This document shows positions 59,476 through 64,000 of a DNA stretch of 64,000 bases, piece after piece. The notes beneath the pieces were generated by a model, which searched no databases, was not told the DNA's origin, and was given only the letters and a program-made list of their open reading frames with translations. The DNA lies in the NCBI GenBank assembly GCA_023614405.1, contig CM042696.1:336155211-336219210 (forward strand), read 5' to 3'. The DNA is from Avena insularis (Eukaryota; Streptophyta; Magnoliopsida; Poales; Poaceae). The position numbers and the translations under genes were made by a program. How positions within the stretch are numbered: position 1 is the first letter of the stretch; each line of letters opens with the position of its first letter.

Positions 59476-60970
59476 TGATACGTCCATTTTGCATCACTAT
59501 TCTATATCATAATTTACTATTATCCATTGATATATTTCATACTAAGAGATGATACTTATGTTATTTCATCTGTTTTTGCATGGTTGATGACTTTTGGAGC
59601 ATGGACCGTTGCAGTCAGGATTCTGATGGAAAAGGTGCTGTTTGGAGGAAAAATTCACGAAGATCAGAAAATCCAGGAAAATATATGGAAAATCCTATTT
59701 TTCTAGAAGACGAAGACTACCAGAAGGAGGAGTGGAGATGGGCCAGTGGGGGCCCACACCACCCCTGGCGCGGGCCAGCCTAGGCCGCGCCACCAGGTGG
59801 TGTGGCCGCCCTGGTCCACCTCCAGCTCTCCCCTCTGGCGTATATTATCTCCACGGAACCCTAATACCTGGGGAGCGACCACATAAAGATTTTGCCGCCT
59901 CGGCGGGGCAGAAAACGCAGAGAGAGAAAGATCTCTCCGGCAGACAGAATTCTGCCGGGGGAATTCCTTCCCGGAGAGGGGAGATCGTCGCCATCAACAC
60001 CACCATCAAACTGGACTTCATCGGGATCACCATCATCACCATCAGCACCCTCATCACCATCTCCACGTCGCTGTAACAGTTGGGTTGAATCCTGCATAGT
60101 TCTTAGGGGAAACTTTCCTGGTGTTGATTACTCTTTGTAGTTGATGTTATTGAGTGAACCATTGAATTATCGTTTATGTTCAGATTGTTATACATCATTA
60201 TTCCATCTCTGATCATGTTCCATATGATCTATTGTGAGTAGTTCGTTTTGTTCTTGAGGACATGGGAGAAGTCATGTTGTTAGTAGTGGAATTGTGTTGA
60301 GAAAGATTCAATGGTTTGATATTTAAGTTGTGGTGTACTTCTTCTAGTGGTGTCATGTGAACGTCGACTACATGACACTTCACCTATATGGTCCTAGGGG
60401 AATGCATCGTGTATTTGGCTACTAATCGTAGGGGTTACCGGACTGACAAAAACCTAAACCCCCGTTAGGAAACCATTGCACAAGGGACGTCAGGGTCTTA
60501 GAGTTTAAAGTTCTGGTTAGGTTTCTACCTTAATTACTTTCTTGTACTTATGGATGGTTGCAAGGGGTATAATCACAAGTATGTATTAGTCCTAGGAAGG
60601 TCGGTACATTAGCACAGGTTCACCCACACAACACTTAGCAAGCTAAAGAAGATTAATCAACTATATGAAGCAAAAGCACTTGAAAGAATTCCAGTGTTTT
60701 CTCGAGAATGTTTTGTCATCTTAAGTAATACAACTGGCTTGTCCTTTGCTGTATAAAGGATTGGGCCACTTGCTGCATTTATTCTTATTGTCTTTTATTT
60801 ACTCGTACTTTATTTACTTGCATTATCAAAAACCCCTAAAAAACCGTTTGCTAAGTATTTGAGAGAATTCCTGATCCATCCCACTAGCCAACACCTTCTG
60901 CTCCTCGTTGGGTTCGACACTCTTACTTATTGAAAGTACTGCGATACACCCCTATACTTGTGGGTCATCA
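59476..60970 (+). repeat. 5' LTR of D (1495 bp)
   Basis: Starts TGATACGTCC and ends GGGTCATCA, followed by agactatttt and the PBS. Contains the GC hairpin at 59754-59805 and a possible TATA box TATATTA at 59841-59847. The ATC-rich stretch near 59990-60066 gives chance frames. Confidence 0.92.
59754..59805 (+). repeat. GC hairpin in LTR of D
   Basis: Outer arms CCACACCACC (59754-59763) and GGTGGTGTGG (59796-59805) and inner arms TGGCGCGG (59766-59773) and CCGCGCCA (59785-59792) are perfect complements around a short loop. The same arms occur in Q; the outer arms also occur in S. Confidence 0.85.
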
Positions 60971-60981
60971 AGACTATTTTT

Positions 60982-60999
60982 TGGCGCCGTTGCCGGGGA
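60982..60999 (+). other. Primer binding site of D
   Basis: TGGCGCCGTTGCCGGGGA matches the complement of plant tRNA-Asp, 11 bases after the LTR. Confidence 0.92.
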
Positions 61000-61078
61000 G
61001 TGAAGCGCTATTGGAGAGTGGAACTGGTAAAGGAAACCTCCGCTATTGTTTACTTATGTTAGTTGCTTTATCTTCATT

Positions 61079-62131
61079 ATGGATAATTCACTGAGTTTCT
61101 TATTTCGTAATGCTACTACCACTGCTAAGGTAGTAGATGAACCACCACCTACTGAGAATGATACTTTTAAAATACATACGAGAATTATTGATCGTGTTAT
61201 GGATAACTACTATGTTGGGGATGGAACTGTCCATCCCGGTGATCATTTGCTCTTTATACACGAATTATGCGGTTTGTTCAAGTGTGCAGGTATTACAACA
61301 GATCAAGTCAAGGAGATGTTATTCTCATTATCACTGAAAGGAAGAGATGAGGAATGGTATAAGCTGGTGAGGAATGGTCAAGCTCTTGAGTGGGAGAAAA
61401 TAGTGCCTCTCTTTTATTCAAAGTTTTATCCTCCTGGTGAGATTCGTAAAGATTGGAATCAAATATACAACTTTTGGCCTCTTGATGGAGAGAGTACAGC
61501 TCAAGCTTGGGGGAGATTGAAGTTACTAATGCTCAAATGTCTCATTCATGATCTCCCCAACAATATTATTGTCAATAACTTTTATGCTAGGCTTTCTCTT
61601 CATGATAAGGATTTATTGGATGCTTCTTGTGCTAGATCATTCACTCGCATGGAAGAAGAAGCTAAATGGGATCTTCTGGACCGTATTCAAGACAATGCTG
61701 AAGCATGGGAGAATGACAAAGGAAGAAAGTCAGGTATAAATTATGATTATGAATGCATTGAATCTTTTATGGGAACTAATGACTTTCAAAATATTAAAAA
61801 TGCTTATGGTCTAGACTCTCAAGCTATTGCAACTTATTTTAAGGCTTTTTCTTCCTACATTGAAGTGCCTAAAAAGAAGTGGAATAAGTATCATGAACCT
61901 TATAAAGATGTTGCTAAGTGTGTTCCTGCAAGAAATACTGAAGTTTATACTACTAATCATGTTTTACCTGAACCTTACATTGAGAAAATGCCTTTCCCAG
62001 TTAAGATAAAGGAACATTCTATGATAGCTAGTATGGTTAATGAAAGTACAAGTAAAGCTGTTGAACCTGGTAAACAAATGGATGATGAACCTATAATAGA
62101 AAATGTGAAAGACTTTGTCAATAATATGTAG
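61079..62131 (+). CDS. gag-like protein of D
   Basis: 350 codons from ATG 61079 (MDNSLSFLFRN), the start chosen because it follows the leader as in this element type; an in-frame upstream Met lies at 61046. The core contains HPGDHLLFIHELCGLFKCAG, LSLKGRDEEWYKL, WEKIVPLFYSKFYPPGEIRK and ESTAQAWGRLKLLMLKC, a clear retrotransposon gag of the Athila type. No zinc knuckle is visible. The C-terminal third is Lys/Glu-rich with no domain. It is uninterrupted, in contrast to every other ORF in the window, so D is probably the youngest or was kept under selection longest. Ends at TAG 62129-62131. Confidence 0.85.
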   Translation: MDNSLSFLFRNATTTAKVVDEPPPTENDTFKIHTRIIDRVMDNYYVGDGTVHPGDHLLFIHELCGLFKCAGITTDQVKEMLFSLSLKGRDEEWYKLVRNGQALEWEKIVPLFYSKFYPPGEIRKDWNQIYNFWPLDGESTAQAWGRLKLLMLKCLIHDLPNNIIVNNFYARLSLHDKDLLDASCARSFTRMEEEAKWDLLDRIQDNAEAWENDKGRKSGINYDYECIESFMGTNDFQNIKNAYGLDSQAIATYFKAFSSYIEVPKKKWNKYHEPYKDVAKCVPARNTEVYTTNHVLPEPYIEKMPFPVKIKEHSMIASMVNESTSKAVEPGKQMDDEPIIENVKDFVNNM

Positions 62132-63568
62132 AAGAGGGACACACTATCCTTGGTAAGGATACCTCTAATATTATTTCACAAAGTAGTGTTATGAGAACTA
62201 GTATTCCTGTGTTTTCTGTAAGGATAAGTGATCATTGTTATGATGGTCCTTGTGATAGTTATATTGTTAAGTTTATGCATGATACTTAAAGTTACTATGA
62301 GAGAGGGAAAAGTGTTCTTATGTATCTCAATAATATCAGGTTTCCTCGTTTTATGCTGAAAGTTTTTATGTTGCACTTGTTTCACCTTCCTATGCTAGTA
62401 GTCTCTGGTTTCAACAACTTGTTTGTTTACAAAATTCCCTTGCTTAGGAAGTGGGTTAGACTTAAACATGTGTATTTTTGCTTCTTAATGCTCTCTTTCA
62501 CTTCAATTCATATTCTTATGTGAGCATTATCAAAATTATCGTGCCCATCTTAATGGCTATAAAGAAAGAGCTTTTTGGGAGACAACCCAATTTATTTTTG
62601 CTTTCAGTTTGTTTTTGTTTCTTTGAGTCTTGGAAGTTATTACTTAGGTAATAACCGCTACTTATCCTTTTTGTTTGGTTTTTGTGTCAAGATCAACCTC
62701 TAATAAGAGAGAAGTAATATTTGGGGAAGTTACTGTCCCGAAACAGATTTTTGTGATTCACCGTAAAAAATCGTGAAATATCTCTGTATGTCGGATTGAG
62801 CTGTAATTGTTTGTGCTTCTGACCCACGTTGTTATTTAACTTTCCTTAGTTTTGCACGTTTTGATTTGAGCAACAGAAGATTTTCGAAAAAAATGATCTT
62901 TACCTGCTGGTCTGTTTTGACAGATTTTGCCACTCTTGCATTTGCTTCGTTAAGCGATTTCCTTTTTGAATTCTTTTTGGGATTTTGGAAGGAGTTGCTA
63001 CAGTAGCTTATGTTTTGATGGTCTCCAGTTGAAATTGAGCTAAAAAGGTTTTATCACTTCACTTATACTAATGTTGCTAATGAGAACTGTGTAAAGTTTT
63101 GTGTGAAAGAAATTTCCAGGTTATTGGAGAGAATGGTGTAATAAGAAAAAGAAAGGATTCATGACTCAAGCAATATGTGTATGAAGATGAAGATATTGAT
63201 GTTATTCAGGTGGTTACTCCAGAAGAATCTACTAAATACCAAATTCAGAGACCTACAGAGTCCGTTTTTGAATAGGTAACAGTTCTGGTAAGGAAAGTTC
63301 CGCAAAAGATCTGTCTAGTTATATTTTTGTAGTTTTTAGCCAACAAGGAGAGCTCCAAAGCGAAACAGGGACGGAAACGGCCCTGTGGCACGGGCCCACC
63401 CCTGGCCGCGCCAGCAGGTGGTGTGGCCACCTCGGACTCCGTCTCCGACCCGTTTTCTCCCAGTACCTTCCTTTTGTTGTGAAACTTCGTAATACATAAT
63501 CCCCCGGATCCCCTGAGGTTTGTATATCTTCTTCTCCTCGTGTTTTTGTTTCAGTATGTTTTGTTCAG
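62132..63568 (+). other. Non-coding internal region of D
   Basis: No long frame. Short pieces (62320-62523) are Phe/Leu-rich and match no protein. 62690-63150 aligns with S. 63365-63440 is GC-rich and resembles part of the LTR hairpin: the right arm GGTGGTGTGG (63417-63426) is exact, the left arm is degraded. Confidence 0.6.
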
Positions 63569-63949
63569 ATGTCGTCCAGGGGTTCATCTTCAAAGGATTA
63601 CGAGATGCGACGTTGTCGCGAGCTCCATTGCAATCTTGAGGAAAAGACCTTCGTAGGATGGGTTTAACAAGAAAGGATCACAACTAGGCGCGAAGACATG
63701 GATCGAAACGGCAGGGAGGAAGTAAAGGACATGACAGCAAGCATGAAGGGGCTGATACCTCTAACTCTAGATCTCAGTTCTTACCCCGCAGCAGTGGAAT
63801 CTCTACGAGTCACTTATGAGTTCTGTGACAAGTACCGAGTCTTGAGGAGGAAGGTGGATATGCTTCAAGAGGAGAATAACAGGCTTCGCAAGATGCTGGA
63901 AGATTTCCTCACACCAACCGAGAGAATAGCACCACCACCGAAGGAGTAA
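63569..63949 (+). pseudogene. Small coiled-coil ORF of D, near the 3' end
   Basis: One frame of 126 codons starts MSSRGSSSKDYEMRRC at 63569 and ends at TAA 63947-63949. A TAA after TFVGWV is the only break, so the uninterrupted part begins at Met 63698. The region YRVLRRKVDMLQEENNRLRK has leucine-zipper spacing, followed by a Pro-rich tail. A pyrimidine-rich stretch and ttgttcag just before the ATG look like a splice acceptor. Its place after gag, close to the 3' end, is where env-like ORFs sit in Athila relatives. No transmembrane segment is seen, so it is not env. Function unknown. Confidence 0.5.
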
Positions 63950-63983
63950 TTCGTCATCAGGTTTGGCATCCCATTGGTTTGTT

Positions 63984-64000
63984 CCAAGCTTGGGGGAGTG
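63984..64000 (+). other. Polypurine-like run of D at window edge
   Basis: ccaagcttgggggagtg resembles the tract before the LTR of S. The 3' LTR of D probably begins soon after the window, or an internal copy of the motif, as in S near 11000, is present. Confidence 0.45.

Larger units (their letters stand above)
59476..64000 (+). mobile_element. LTR element D, 5' part (Athila-like gag, no pol seen)
   Basis: LTR, tRNA-Asp PBS, one gag ORF, a non-coding stretch and a short coiled-coil ORF are in order on the plus strand, up to a polypurine-like run at the window edge. The stretch 62690-63150 is homologous to the internal region of S. Protease, RT and integrase would be expected after gag, but nothing of them appears before the run AAGCTTGGGGGAG that normally lies near a 3' LTR. 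D is likely a non-autonomous relative of Athila-type gypsy elements. The flank left of it is atggt. Confidence 0.85.

Overview
The window is nested repetitive DNA from a plant nuclear genome. I see no ordinary host gene, no tRNA or rRNA gene and no CRISPR array. A large-genome grass, probably Pooideae (wheat, barley, oat and ryegrass relatives), is the best guess. The reasons are stacked Ty3/gypsy elements, LTRs starting TGATACGTCC or TGATACNTTGC, primer sites matching initiator tRNA-Met or tRNA-Asp, chromodomain integrases, and LTRs with GC-rich promoter halves and AT-rich flanks. Family and species names could not be checked. The labels below (G1, A, B, C, D, E, F, H, I, L, Q, S) are mine.

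Layout. 1-5860: element E (+, family G1), decayed pol end and a 3.9 kb 3' LTR. 5861-6751: LINE reverse transcriptase fragment. 6752-7317: G1 LTR fragment F. 7324-11560: element S (-), one LTR flanked by internal sequence on both sides. 11560-19022: element A (-, G1), 5' LTR, PBS, leader ORF, gag, protease and partial RT. 19023-59475: an old non-coding element H (-), split by later insertions. They are solo LTR Q (20256-21675, TSD gtagc), element B (24007-40092, TSD ctata) and element C (40432-59303, TSD tgtat, G1). B carries a G1 solo LTR (I, 35721-39688) in its 5' LTR. C carries a 5.9 kb solo LTR (L, 44078-50020, TSD atttg) in its 3' LTR. 59476-64000: start of element D (+), LTR, tRNA-Asp PBS, a gag ORF and a small coiled-coil ORF, with no pol in view.

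History by nesting: H is oldest, then A, B, C, D and Q within it, then I in B and L in C. Four insertions have perfect 5-bp target duplications at the boundaries I assign, so these edges are secure. All pol genes are broken by stops, frameshifts or deletions; none looks able to move itself.

The least expected features are these. (1) A leader ORF between PBS and gag, encoding a coiled-coil protein with an acidic tail, occurs in A, C and the separate family B. (2) A palindrome-rich module is shared by the LTRs of G1 and L. (3) Short open frames inside G1 LTRs persist across copies. (4) A GC hairpin cassette is shared by the LTRs of S, Q and D and recurs inside D. (5) Stop codons in one copy repeatedly face CAG in a sister copy, as expected from deamination of methylated cytosine.
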